Origin: a virus | DNA: 64,000 nucleotides | Virus record (IMG/VR): IMGVR_UViG_3300009408_000003 | Location: 1 to 64,000 of that record | Reading direction: 5' to 3' (one strand) | In this document: positions 42,001 through 50,000 of the stretch, piece after piece | How the letters are laid out: the number at the start of each line of letters is the position of its first letter | Numbering within the stretch: position 1 is the first letter of the stretch | Made by a program: the position numbers and the translations under genes | The notes under the pieces: generated by a model | Databases searched by the model: none | What the model saw: the letters and a program-made list of their open reading frames with translations, nothing else | What the model was told of the DNA's origin: nothing

Positions 42001-44870
42001 GCATCTGAAGTAACAGTTACTATATTTGTCGATTGTGTTGTAGTTATACCTCCAGTAGTTGTAATTGTTCCAATACTAGTAAACACATCAGTCGAACCTT
42101 CTATTGCAGAAACTTCTATACTAGTTGGAACAGTAGAACCACTTCCACTAGAATCAGCTTGAATTACTTGTGATAACGGATTTGCAAATGTGATAACACT
42201 TGGAGTAGCATTTTTAGCTTTACTATATGTAACTATTCTTTGAAAATCCGTTGTTATTCCATTTCCGGCTTTGTATCTTAATGATAATTCTATTGAACCA
42301 CTATCATTAAATAATGTAGATATTCCATAAGTGTTTGTTGATGGATTTATTTGATTTGGTGTACACCCAGAACCGGTTACAGCAATAATATCAAATCTAT
42401 TATTTGTACTTAATCCAGATTCAAAGGATATCGGTGTAAATCCTACGTTTACCGAAATTGCTCCGTCTCCAGTATCGTATGTGTTTGATGATGCATTACC
42501 GGTGGATAATGACGGAAAAACAACACTTTCTTTAGTAAGACTTACAGAAATTGCATCAAAATTAATTAATGGGGTTATTGTTACTGAATCCGAATATTCA
42601 TTTGCAAGCGAATCTGACCCAGTAAATTCATATGTTACACTTCCGACTGAATAATTATAGTTTGAACCTTGTAATTGAAAAACACGTTTTCCACCGTTAT
42701 CTAAAACTAATTCTAATGGTGGTGCTCCACTTCCAGAATTTACTGTTATTGGAGTTGTATTTGAAGCTAAATTTAATCGTTCTACTTGAAAATCTATAAT
42801 TTGGTTACTAGGTCGTATAACCAGTTCGGTTGGTTCGTAATAAAAATTTGTAGAAGTAGATGAAGCTAATAATGATGAAATTCCTAATGCATCTTCAAAT
42901 CGATAAATAGTTTGAAATTTAGTAGTATCTTCAACAGATGCAGAATATATTATTGAACCAACGGTTACTGCTGAATTGCTTCCTGTATAATTTGAGATAG
43001 TTAATGTCGCACCATCATCAGTTACATTTGTTAAAAATCCAGGATATTGTCCACCTGCATATGAAGCTGATGTTAAATATGTACCTACATCATCAAAAGC
43101 TGAAGATGCGTATGTAGTACTACCAGTTAATAAATTTTTAGTTATCGTAAATCCTATTTGTTGAAACACAGGATTTCCACTTGAACCTGATGAAAATCTG
43201 AAAGTTGATGTATCTGTAGTAAACTCTAAAAATTTTGTTAATTGAGATGCATTAGAAGTATTACCGCCTGTAAATGTGTAAGTTGAAGTTACATCAACTG
43301 GAATAAAATTATTATTTATATCATAAAATTCAAATTTAAAATCAAATGTTTCTTCTGGTAGTATTCTTGGTACATTTTGTATCAATGTAATTTCATCAGG
43401 TGAAAATGAAGTTTCTTGTGAATTTCGTAAGCTAACATCAGATATATACCAATCATCACCCATAAATTCGAATACAAGTTTAGCATTTGCATCATTTGTA
43501 GCTATTATATTTTTACTTACGCGTGTTATTTCTAAATTAGAATCACTACTTACAGTATCAAAAAAAGTTTGTTCATAGGTAGATGAACTAAGATATGCTT
43601 TAACTGTCTTAGAACTATCTGGAGTACCGTTTAATATTAGTTTAAATGATAATGTATATTCTACATCATTCGCAACTGCAATTGTATTTACTGTTTCAAC
43701 TTTTTGAACTCCACCAACTCCAACATTATAATCTATAAATAATGAATTTAATAATTCTGTATTGTTTATTGATACTGGATGCGCGTTTGATGATGTTATC
43801 CAATATGTTGGGAAATTAGTTTCAGTAAAGTTACCGTATGAAATATCATTTGCATTTTGAATTGTAACATCTTTTAATAATTCGGTTGATTCTATTCTTG
43901 TATCTTGAATAAATTGATAATCTCCTACATCGTTACGAGATTTACGATACACTTTAACGCGTGCTACATCTCCTACAAAAGTTTTTAGTTGATTTATTTT
44001 AATATTAGCAAATGAGCCTGTTAAAGCTGATGCTGTAAATGACTGATTTTCAATATGTTCAAATGTGGTAGTGTATGATGCAGTAGTAAAAGTTTTTACA
44101 ATATTATTTTCCGTGTATGGAGTTTCAACTAAAACATCACGATTATTTAATACGTCGCGTACTGTTCCTGAATAATTTAATGATGGAACTGAAATTATAT
44201 TTTCATCTACTGAACCTGTCCAAAATGAATCGTCTACGGTATGTAATTTATATAACGTACCAGCACTCCAGTTAGTTAAATCAGTATTTTCGGTTGGAGT
44301 AATAGGAATTCCAACTAAACTTCCGGTTTGAGTAATATTAGGGGTTACAACTGTAAATATCGGTTTGATAAGTTCAACTATTGTTATATTTGGCCGTTTA
44401 TAAAATCGGACTTTATCCTCGTTTAAAAGTAATTTATTTATTTTAAATTCGTGTTCCCATTTTACATTGTATAATCCGCTCCATTCAACTGGAACATCTA
44501 CTGTTGCGCCAACATCATTAACATAAGTTTTTAGTTCGCCTAATATTGTGATTTTTCCTATGCCAATTGGGGTATCATCATACACATGAATAGATACTAA
44601 TATGGAAGTACCTTCATAATAATCAACTGGAATACCATTTCCAGATTCAAAATATACTGGATTACCTGCTACATCTAAAACTTCTATTTTAATTTCAGAT
44701 GTTGCTTGTAAATGAGGTGTACCCTCAATTAAAAATCCGTTTTTACCACCAGTTAATGTATTATTAAACTCGGTAATTCTAAAATAATTAGAATTTGGAT
44801 TAGTATCTTCTAAAAATGTTTGATAATTAGATAAATTTAAAAGAGGCGCGTATTTTTTGATTATTGCCAT
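39024..44870 (-). CDS. 1948-aa tail-fibre/adhesin-like structural protein
   Basis: Very long protein rich in Thr, Ser, Gly, Asn and Val, almost all predicted strands, with repeated Ig/Big-like blocks of roughly 90-150 residues (for example TNDSHTIPTDN and TNDSHTFSAP copies). A collagen-like GSNGSNGTNGTNGTDAKK run lies near residue 1650. N-terminal 160 residues (MAIIKKYAPLLNLSNYQTFL... FYKRPNITIVELI) look like a virion-attachment domain. C-terminal part contains DNAIKLSINTDT and VWDIPSLIFNA segments as in fibres. Likely a long tail fibre or baseplate-attached adhesin; it is the first gene of an operon with the tip frame and tail assembly chaperone. Promoter motif 19 nt upstream, divergent from the plus-strand RHH gene. 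Confidence 0.75.
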   Translation of the reverse strand: MAIIKKYAPLLNLSNYQTFLEDTNPNSNYFRITEFNNTLTGGKNGFLIEGTPHLQATSEIKIEVLDVAGNPVYFESGNGIPVDYYEGTSILVSIHVYDDTPIGIGKITILGELKTYVNDVGATVDVPVEWSGLYNVKWEHEFKINKLLLNEDKVRFYKRPNITIVELIKPIFTVVTPNITQTGSLVGIPITPTENTDLTNWSAGTLYKLHTVDDSFWTGSVDENIISVPSLNYSGTVRDVLNNRDVLVETPYTENNIVKTFTTASYTTTFEHIENQSFTASALTGSFANIKINQLKTFVGDVARVKVYRKSRNDVGDYQFIQDTRIESTELLKDVTIQNANDISYGNFTETNFPTYWITSSNAHPVSINNTELLNSLFIDYNVGVGGVQKVETVNTIAVANDVEYTLSFKLILNGTPDSSKTVKAYLSSSTYEQTFFDTVSSDSNLEITRVSKNIIATNDANAKLVFEFMGDDWYISDVSLRNSQETSFSPDEITLIQNVPRILPEETFDFKFEFYDINNNFIPVDVTSTYTFTGGNTSNASQLTKFLEFTTDTSTFRFSSGSSGNPVFQQIGFTITKNLLTGSTTYASSAFDDVGTYLTSASYAGGQYPGFLTNVTDDGATLTISNYTGSNSAVTVGSIIYSASVEDTTKFQTIYRFEDALGISSLLASSTSTNFYYEPTELVIRPSNQIIDFQVERLNLASNTTPITVNSGSGAPPLELVLDNGGKRVFQLQGSNYNYSVGSVTYEFTGSDSLANEYSDSVTITPLINFDAISVSLTKESVVFPSLSTGNASSNTYDTGDGAISVNVGFTPISFESGLSTNNRFDIIAVTGSGCTPNQINPSTNTYGISTLFNDSGSIELSLRYKAGNGITTDFQRIVTYSKAKNATPSVITFANPLSQVIQADSSGSGSTVPTSIEVSAIEGSTDVFTSIGTITTTGGITTTQSTNIVTVTSDASVMFANNGIINIPINYTDTEGTPGTQTLVATISKTLDGITGSGGIDAKVVKLSAATYVITYNAAGNTPAPSGTLIFSAFSQNFTNAYFKFTTNSAETPNETSYTPGMGSNFDQFSVTIPTTYFISPINVRVGVADGNQTELAFDTVTLLAIKPGTSGDSSEFYYIKPINGTQLKNNQGTLNLPKTISLKDASLNVLDTITLLDVTDGVAGGNIISSTLNTTRVNTNTKDNPSWSYSPTVLNVTGSFYGTDNINYTSDLILTPNYVNPLDYYKYNIGTSDPNITVIVDDGDGNILTENIAIATKDVQVTYTFTDPQTNVITKTHETFYIVSDGQDGYDAITSILTNDSHTIPTDNNGNNGNYAGSGTEIHIYEGTTELSYDGVGTVNGTWNISLTPTNISNGSIIDSGDFVTISNQSNMMSDVASILYEISGSRAGGDLFNISKIQTFSKSKLGASGSNGNNARAVSLTSDKYVVNYDGDDNLVAGQSILLTATAQNFTTPYYEFRSGSSVVQSYSPTATHTPINSSQYPISNTADNWTVNVKENGSGAVLAFDNIDLNGIREGSDAFTVFLTNDSHTFSAPVSGFSGIQYTNGSFEIRVFRGNIQYTYAVSGTNTYSIGTVTTSGISTSQSTVSSQRKFTQSALTADTGNVVVNIIDNTTGTTFSKTFTFGVSRTGATGSNGSNGTNGTNGTDAKKSTTGYVYYQLAALTQPSTPSATSYTFSTFSFSGLTAKWSKTPPIATGDSKYWVSVYNVTETTALGNIGIPTFTAASNSLQFTDIATFSALSGSNTTVINGDNITTGVLKSANYIFDNASNFAATGSVFTLTDGTISTPVFYSNNNNAGFIGSISASSGNIGSWDFNSNTLSSAFNRISLDASNESIIVRDSNDAIKLSINTDTILPDPTIGEIHDKSVVVSNVIHTSYFFNGARYFINADANQYIYYDTPAVLAGSTTLYSAVWDIPSLIFNAASPSGGFTNIGLTLEIRTASYI

Positions 44871-44889
44871 AAGAATATTCTGTATATTC

Positions 44890-44898
44890 TATAAATAT
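44890..44898 (-). promoter_or_regulatory. Candidate phage promoter motif ATATTTATA (fibre operon)
   Basis: Exact motif on the minus strand, 19 nt before the 1948-aa gene. TTAGGA lies about 15 nt upstream followed by a TTTTTTG tract, similar to the arrangement in the 62-bp repeats. Confidence 0.55.
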
Positions 44899-44917
44899 AT
44901 CAAAAAATTAAATCCTA

Positions 44918-44926
44918 ATATTTATA
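44918..44926 (+). promoter_or_regulatory. Candidate promoter motif ATATTTATA (plus-strand RHH gene)
   Basis: Exact motif on the plus strand, 25 nt before the ATG of the only plus-strand gene. Together with 44890-44898 it forms a back-to-back promoter pair 19 bp apart. Confidence 0.5.
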
Positions 44927-44951
44927 CTAAAGAAATCTAAAGAAATATCAC

Positions 44952-45149
44952 ATGGAAAAATATAAAATGGTTCAGCTAAATAATAATACCCACTCTCTAT
45001 TACGTCAATACGCAAAAGAAAATGGATATTCTATAAAAGGATTAATTCACAAAATGATTAGTGAACGAATTGGTAATAGAAATATAAAAATTGACCCAAA
45101 TAAAGTTATAAAGTCTCAGCCAAGAATGATAAGTTCTAAGTTTTTGTAG
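44952..45149 (+). CDS. Ribbon-helix-helix-like DNA-binding protein
   Basis: 65 aa and the only convincing plus-strand gene. MVQLNNNTHSLLRQYAKENGY then SIKGLIHKMISERI reads as a strand followed by two helices, the Arc/CopG (RHH) fold, with a basic C-terminal tail. RHH proteins bind DNA as dimers through the strand and often repress their own promoter. Its promoter region is shared with the fibre operon on the other strand, so the fibre genes are a plausible target. The 3' end overlaps the convergent zinc-ribbon gene by 14 bp. The RHH call is by eye. Confidence 0.6.
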   Translation: MEKYKMVQLNNNTHSLLRQYAKENGYSIKGLIHKMISERIGNRNIKIDPNKVIKSQPRMISSKFL

Positions 45150-45426
45150 TTGATATTTTATTATGGACTATGTGTGTATCACCACATTTTTCACACTTGC
45201 AAATATTTGCATCTTTATATTTTTCGGGATGTTTTTTATCATAAAGAAAATTTACTAATGTAGATGTATGTTCAGCTGCTCCACATTTTGGACAGCATTC
45301 ATGCTTTTTATGATATTGTTGCATAAATTTTCTACGTTCTTTATCTTGAATTTCACATTTAGCTTTAAATTTTTTTAAAGTTGTATCTGACCAGTTTTGT
45401 GGTTTTGCATATTCGTCTATATTCAT
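45136..45426 (-). CDS. Small zinc-ribbon protein, paralogue of 4468-4713
   Basis: 96 aa, with CCPKCG near residue 44 and CKCEKCGD near residue 79 as zinc knuckles. The stretch YKDANICKCEKCGDTHIVH matches the paralogue's FKDNNICICNKCGDIHTVH. Lies six bases after the gp46 stop, in the recombination operon, and converges on the RHH gene. Function unknown; presumably a zinc-stabilised binding protein. Confidence 0.6.
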   Translation of the reverse strand: MNIDEYAKPQNWSDTTLKKFKAKCEIQDKERRKFMQQYHKKHECCPKCGAAEHTSTLVNFLYDKKHPEKYKDANICKCEKCGDTHIVHNKISTTKT

Positions 45427-45431
45427 GTTTT

Positions 45432-46958
45432 TTAAAATTTTACGTGTGAAAATCCGTTTTCTTTTTTAATTTCAACTAAATTATCTACAGCATCACGCAT
45501 TGTATCTATGTGTGATATTATCATTACAAACTCAAATTGAGTTTTTAGATATATAAATAATCTATATAATGATTGCATATTTTCACTATCTAATGTACCA
45601 AACCCTTCATCAATAATTAAAAAATTTGGCCTTGGTAAATTACAAATATTAATTAATGCAACTCTAATTGCTAAACCTGATACGAACCGTTCCATTCCAC
45701 TCGACATTTCTAAACTCCATTTTTGGTCGCCATATACAAGATTTGCATTTATATTTTTTCCATCTATTTCAAATTGAATACCAAATTCTACTATTTGAGC
45801 AAGTATATTATTTACTTCTCCCTCAATCATCGGTAACGCTTTTTCAATTAATTCATATGAAACACCATCTTTACTTAATGCGTTCAAATAATATTTAAAT
45901 AAATTAGTTTGTTGCTCTAAATCTTTAACTTCTTGAATTCTATCTTTAATAGTTTGTATTTGAGATTTAAGACCAGAATACGTTCCATTAAGACTTAAAA
46001 TTATTTTGTTTAATTTTCGTTCATGCTCCTTAGTGGCAACTAGACTATTACGAATTACTGATAGTTGACCACGTACTATTTTATTTTTATTTATTTGAGC
46101 TTCATTTTTATAGTATTCTTCAATTAATTTAGTTTGAGTATAAAGTTGAGATTCATTTTTAGCTTCGGCCGTTTCATACGTAGCAATTTTATTTATAAGA
46201 TTTGATAGTTCTCTTTCAACTTGTATTTCTTTAGATTGCGTATCTTTTAATATAATATCAGTTTCTTCTATATTTTTTAATTCTAATAATTTATTATCTA
46301 ACCGTAGTTTTTCATTATTATAAGATTCTAATAATTTATTTTGACGTTGTAATTCAAGTTTTGCGCTTTCTTTTGATGCAATTATACTTGTTGAGTTCTC
46401 CATACAAATTTTACAGTTGGGATTATATTTATGCGAGTTTAAATGAGCTAATCTTTGAATTAATGAATCATTTTTAATAATTAATTTATCAATTTCATTT
46501 TTTACAATAATCATTTGATTATTTACTGTATGTAATTTTACTAAATCAATACTTAGTTGTTCTTCATCGATACTATCAAGTATTTCTTCTAATCGTAATT
46601 GTAACCGTTCTAATTCTAATATTCTTGTTTGAGTTTGATTTTTTTGGCGTAATGTTTCTACTGATTGATTTTCCAATAAATGTTTTCGCTTTAATAGTTC
46701 AGTAATACCCACTAAATCAGAATCAAGTCGAACAATTTGACTATTTAATTTAATAATTTTTTTGTTAAATTCATCAAGTTTGTTTCGTTCTTGCTGTAAT
46801 TCAAGATCTTTTGTAGCATATTCGCTTTTTACCTTAATAAGTTCAGTTTCATTTTTAGCTAATTTAGTCGTAAAATCATCTTTATTAAATTTTCTGATAA
46901 TGGTCGCCGTATCACGATTTTCATCACTAGCTAATTGATACAGTTTATCAAAAGTTGC
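45432..46958 (-). CDS. 46: gp46 (Rad50/SbcC-like) C-terminal part, frame-split
   Basis: The frame is open from 46958 without an early ATG; a GTG near 46712 is the first start-like codon. It begins with the strand-helix FDKLYQLASDENRDTATIIRKF, continues with long coiled coils around a CKIC zinc hook, and ends with SSGMERFVSGLAIRVAL (ABC signature) and PNFLIIDEGFGTLD (Walker B, D-loop). It completes the ATPase whose Walker A lies in 46931-47869. The two meet at a T4 run (46950-46953): adding one T joins them as NGEQLFDKLYQ. In T4, gp46/gp47 process ends for recombination-dependent replication. Confidence 0.75.
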   Translation of the reverse strand, partial: ATFDKLYQLASDENRDTATIIRKFNKDDFTTKLAKNETELIKVKSEYATKDLELQQERNKLDEFNKKIIKLNSQIVRLDSDLVGITELLKRKHLLENQSVETLRQKNQTQTRILELERLQLRLEEILDSIDEEQLSIDLVKLHTVNNQMIIVKNEIDKLIIKNDSLIQRLAHLNSHKYNPNCKICMENSTSIIASKESAKLELQRQNKLLESYNNEKLRLDNKLLELKNIEETDIILKDTQSKEIQVERELSNLINKIATYETAEAKNESQLYTQTKLIEEYYKNEAQINKNKIVRGQLSVIRNSLVATKEHERKLNKIILSLNGTYSGLKSQIQTIKDRIQEVKDLEQQTNLFKYYLNALSKDGVSYELIEKALPMIEGEVNNILAQIVEFGIQFEIDGKNINANLVYGDQKWSLEMSSGMERFVSGLAIRVALINICNLPRPNFLIIDEGFGTLDSENMQSLYRLFIYLKTQFEFVMIISHIDTMRDAVDNLVEIKKENGFSHVKF

Positions 46959-47869
46959 TCACCATTTAATGATTTAACTACTCCTGCGGTTTCTTTCCAA
47001 AAATTTACATTTACTTTAAGATTAGTTTTTTTACGAGTCCACTTTGCGGTACGTTCAATAAAATATTTAGTTTCATCTATTTCAAATTCAAATTTACAAT
47101 AAAAACTGTCTTTTCTATTATTTAATATATGTTTAGATGAATTACTTCTTGAAGTTTTATCAAATATACAAAATAATAATGCAGAAAATAATGATGATTT
47201 TCCTGCAGTATTTGGAGCAAAAACACCTATCATGCCTCTTGCTTTATCAAAATTTATTATATTGTGTTCACCATATGAAAACATATTATCAAACTCAAAT
47301 TTTATTGGAGTCCAAATTATATTTTCTACTCGGTTAGTATCATTTATTTGTGAATTAATATTTGAATTTATATCAGTTATATAATTTAAATCTGATTCAT
47401 CTAGCAGATATTGTCTTTTTAAATAGTCTCGTATTAATTGATTCTGAAAAGTTACGTCATGTACTTCACCAACAATATTTTTATTTAAGTTTGAGTTTGT
47501 TTTAAGATTACCAATCGTATCAGTACGTGTTACCGTAACTTCTGCAACTTTAAACAGTTTTTTTAATTCTGTGATTCGAAGTTTCATATCTGCAGCTTCT
47601 GTTTTGGTAAATCGCAATCTTAAATGAGGATATTTCGGTAATTTTGTGTTAACTTCATCATACACCCAATCTGGTATTATTCCGTTTATAACATCTATTG
47701 TTAAATATCCATAATCATTGCGAATATTATGTTCGGTAAAGTTTCTTTTTTTGACATCCCATAATAAATATCCATGCTTTTCTAAAAGTTCGCCATGATT
47801 CTGTTGTACCAAACTGCCACAATATGCAACTGCAGGCCGTATTCGTTTAATTTTTATTTTTTTACCCAT
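46931..47869 (-). CDS. 47-46: gp47 C-terminus fused to gp46 N-terminus
   Basis: 312 aa. Residues 8-60 (RIRPAVAYCGSLVQQNHGEL then GYLLWDV) are the capping-side end of an Mre11/SbcD-type nuclease (gp47). Residues about 183-312 start a Rad50/SbcC-type ATPase (gp46) with FDNMFSYGEHNIINF and Walker A APNTAGKSS (219-226). So two proteins that are separate in T4 are fused here. The frame is the same as the gp47 N-terminal part upstream, separated by one TAA and five codons. It ends with a stop shortly after the frame change. Whether it is translated alone from the ATG at 47869 is unclear. Confidence 0.7.
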   Translation of the reverse strand: MGKKIKIKRIRPAVAYCGSLVQQNHGELLEKHGYLLWDVKKRNFTEHNIRNDYGYLTIDVINGIIPDWVYDEVNTKLPKYPHLRLRFTKTEAADMKLRITELKKLFKVAEVTVTRTDTIGNLKTNSNLNKNIVGEVHDVTFQNQLIRDYLKRQYLLDESDLNYITDINSNINSQINDTNRVENIIWTPIKFEFDNMFSYGEHNIINFDKARGMIGVFAPNTAGKSSLFSALLFCIFDKTSRSNSSKHILNNRKDSFYCKFEFEIDETKYFIERTAKWTRKKTNLKVNVNFWKETAGVVKSLNGEQLLINCIN

Positions 47870-47884
47870 GTATTTTTTTAATAG

Positions 47885-49516
47885 TTATTTATCAACAATC
47901 CATCCTTTATCTAAATATAATTGCAAATCATCTTCATCTATTTCCATGTATTCTTCGCTAAATTTTTGTAGAAGTTGTCGTTTGTGTATATCTCCAAGCA
48001 TCGAAATTTGAAATCCATCGAACATATCAACTATAAATGAATTCGATGCTACTGTATATCCAATATCGGTTTGAGCTTTATTAACTGGCCCATGAAAACA
48101 ACATATTTTATTTTTCATATTAATATCATACCCATTTGGCCAGTTAATTTTATTGTCCATTATAGAATATACTACCCAATTTAAATTTTTAAATGGATAT
48201 ATCCCAGTTTCTCGTAAATAATGAAGTTTTGGATTATTTAAATTTTCAACTATTGGTGTTAATACATCTAATCGATAATTATTATTTAAGTTGCAATTCC
48301 CTGAAATTGATATTTTATCTTTATACCGTATTAATAAATTATCATTTGGTACTGTTAAACAATATACATCATCATCATAATCAATTAAATTTATTTCTTT
48401 AATTATTGAATTTCTTATTTTATTTGAATCAGTACAACTTGCATGATATTGCTGTTTTGAATTAGTATATTTTCCAACTATAACAGATTTATTTAAACGA
48501 GATGTATACCCAGCTAAACGTGCAATTGTAAATAATATATCAACACTATTTTTATTAATTGATGAAAATCTCCAATAGTTTCCACGAGAAGTATTCCCAT
48601 CACCATGTAAATAGCCATCAATAAATGATCTATAAAAACTTAAATTTTTATTTAATATTTCAATAGGAATTTCTTTTTTACCATCAAAAAAATTATAAAT
48701 ATTTTTAGCTAAAGTTGAATAAATATTAATATAAACAGTCCCATCTGATTGCACGTTTATATTATATGAATAATTTAATTCATCTAATAAATTAGATAAA
48801 TATTTTATTTTACGCTGTTTTTTTAAATGAAATTGTATTCTACAACTTCCTGTTTTTTTATTTTTCAAAACAAACGTACCATCTGCAAATGAAAATCCTA
48901 ATAATTTTGCATATATATTTGGGATATAATTATTTACAATACCATTTAAAGGTATTGGTGTATTAATTTTAATATCTTTAGCCGTTTTTTTGTAAAATTT
49001 ATTAGGATAGTGTGAATATGTATACAAAATATTGTGAGTAGGTGTTACAATTTGCTCAATATCTTTTCCTTTTAAGTGAATTAAATTTACTTTATATCGC
49101 TTTTTAATGTTAGCTATAGGTGTTTGAAATTCAATTTCTGAATTATTTATATTAAATGTTGCAACATCATCTTTTTTAGAATTATTTACATAATCTGCAA
49201 ATGTTATCCACCCAGTTTTTGTTAAAACTTCATGATTAGGTGTAAAACAATCGTGATTGCCGGCAATTATAAAAGTATCTCGTAAATTAGCACATTCGGT
49301 AAAAAACCAACTTATTTCTTGCACTAATTCAGGTGACATTTCAGTTTTAGCATGAGCTATATCACCCGCTATATAAATAACTGAATTTTTGATGTTATCT
49401 GTTTTTACTTGTTTTAAGAATTTTCTAAATACTGCTCTATATTCTTTATGTCTTTGAATATTTCTTATATGCAAATCAGAAATATGATATATATGTGTGA
49501 TATCGGTATTATTCAT
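47885..49516 (-). CDS. 47: gp47 (Mre11/SbcD-like) N-terminal part with intein
   Basis: 543 aa. N-extein (1-89): metallophosphoesterase motifs HISDLHIR, AGDIAH and AGNHD. Residues 90-407 are an intein (separate entry). C-extein (408-543): CNLNNNYRLDVLTPI..., CCFHGPV and LGDIHKRQ, the remaining metal-binding motifs. After splicing, the GNHD active-site motif is restored as GNHDCN. It stops at a TAA (47885-47887), before the final gp47 segment, which is encoded in the same frame by the next ORF. In T4, gp47 is 339 aa; here the extein has only 225 aa. A nonsense change is the simplest explanation. Confidence 0.8.
   Translation of the reverse strand: MNNTDITHIYHISDLHIRNIQRHKEYRAVFRKFLKQVKTDNIKNSVIYIAGDIAHAKTEMSPELVQEISWFFTECANLRDTFIIAGNHDCFTPNHEVLTKTGWITFADYVNNSKKDDVATFNINNSEIEFQTPIANIKKRYKVNLIHLKGKDIEQIVTPTHNILYTYSHYPNKFYKKTAKDIKINTPIPLNGIVNNYIPNIYAKLLGFSFADGTFVLKNKKTGSCRIQFHLKKQRKIKYLSNLLDELNYSYNINVQSDGTVYINIYSTLAKNIYNFFDGKKEIPIEILNKNLSFYRSFIDGYLHGDGNTSRGNYWRFSSINKNSVDILFTIARLAGYTSRLNKSVIVGKYTNSKQQYHASCTDSNKIRNSIIKEINLIDYDDDVYCLTVPNDNLLIRYKDKISISGNCNLNNNYRLDVLTPIVENLNNPKLHYLRETGIYPFKNLNWVVYSIMDNKINWPNGYDINMKNKICCFHGPVNKAQTDIGYTVASNSFIVDMFDGFQISMLGDIHKRQLLQKFSEEYMEIDEDDLQLYLDKGWIVDK
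48296..49249 (-). mobile_element. Intein with LAGLIDADG-type endonuclease in gp47
   Basis: 318 residues (90-407 of the host ORF). Starts CFTPNHEVLTKTGW (block A, nucleophile Cys), block B LIHLKGKDIEQIVTPTHNIL with TxxH, two LAGLIDADG-like helices (LLGFSFADG near 207 and FIDGYLHGDG near 298), block F VYCLTVPNDNLLI, and end ISISGN before Cys408. The penultimate His of most inteins is Gly, which is found in some active inteins. It sits in the most conserved motif (GNHD) of the nuclease, the usual choice of inteins. Confidence 0.9.
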
Positions 49517-49950
49517 TTATTGATATATTATTTTGTATATTAATTTATTATGTTTACAGTATTCTATTGCAGCTTTATTTTTTTCATCTATAATTTCTTG
49601 ATTATATATTCTTCCTTTTAATTCTATTAAATGCAATTCACCATTTGTATATGTAATTAAAAAATCTGGGGAGTATGTATGTAATTTTCCGTTATACGAA
49701 TATTCTATTAAAATTCCATGCTTCTTTGTCCATTTAGCCACACTATCATCTTTATCATATTTTTTCATATATTCAAGTTCAAATCCAGACGAATACTATT
49801 CATCCATACCAGTCTTAATGCTCACATAATGGCCACGTTTATACATCTTGGGCCCACTTTATCTTGATTATTTAATGCCCAGTTTGCAAGAAAATTTTTC
49901 CTCTTAGCGGAGTTCCACACTTCTGATTTTTCTTTTGATTTAGATATCAT
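49517..49950 (-). pseudogene. Decayed PD-(D/E)xK-like (TnsA/head-completion-type) nuclease gene
   Basis: Three fragments in register make one recognisable protein. Frame 1 from ATG 49948-49950: MISKSKEKSEVWNSAKRKNF and NNQDKVGPR. Frame 2 from ATG 49844-49846: MYKRGHYVSIKTGMDE, then TAG (49796-49798), then YSSGFELEYMKKYDKDDSVA... and YSPDFLITYTNGELHLIELKG. The final part has the PD...ExK signature (PDF, ELK). The order (KRGHYxS, YxSxxE, YxPDF, ExK) is that of small phage nucleases related to T4 gp4/TnsA. It carries one frameshift near 49850 and one nonsense codon. The intact 83-aa tail (49517-49768) starts at an internal Met and stops one base before gp47 begins. Confidence 0.65.
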
Positions 49951-50000
49951 CGGTGTTTTGCTTAATCATGTATGTGAAGTTGTAATCGTTACTATTATAA

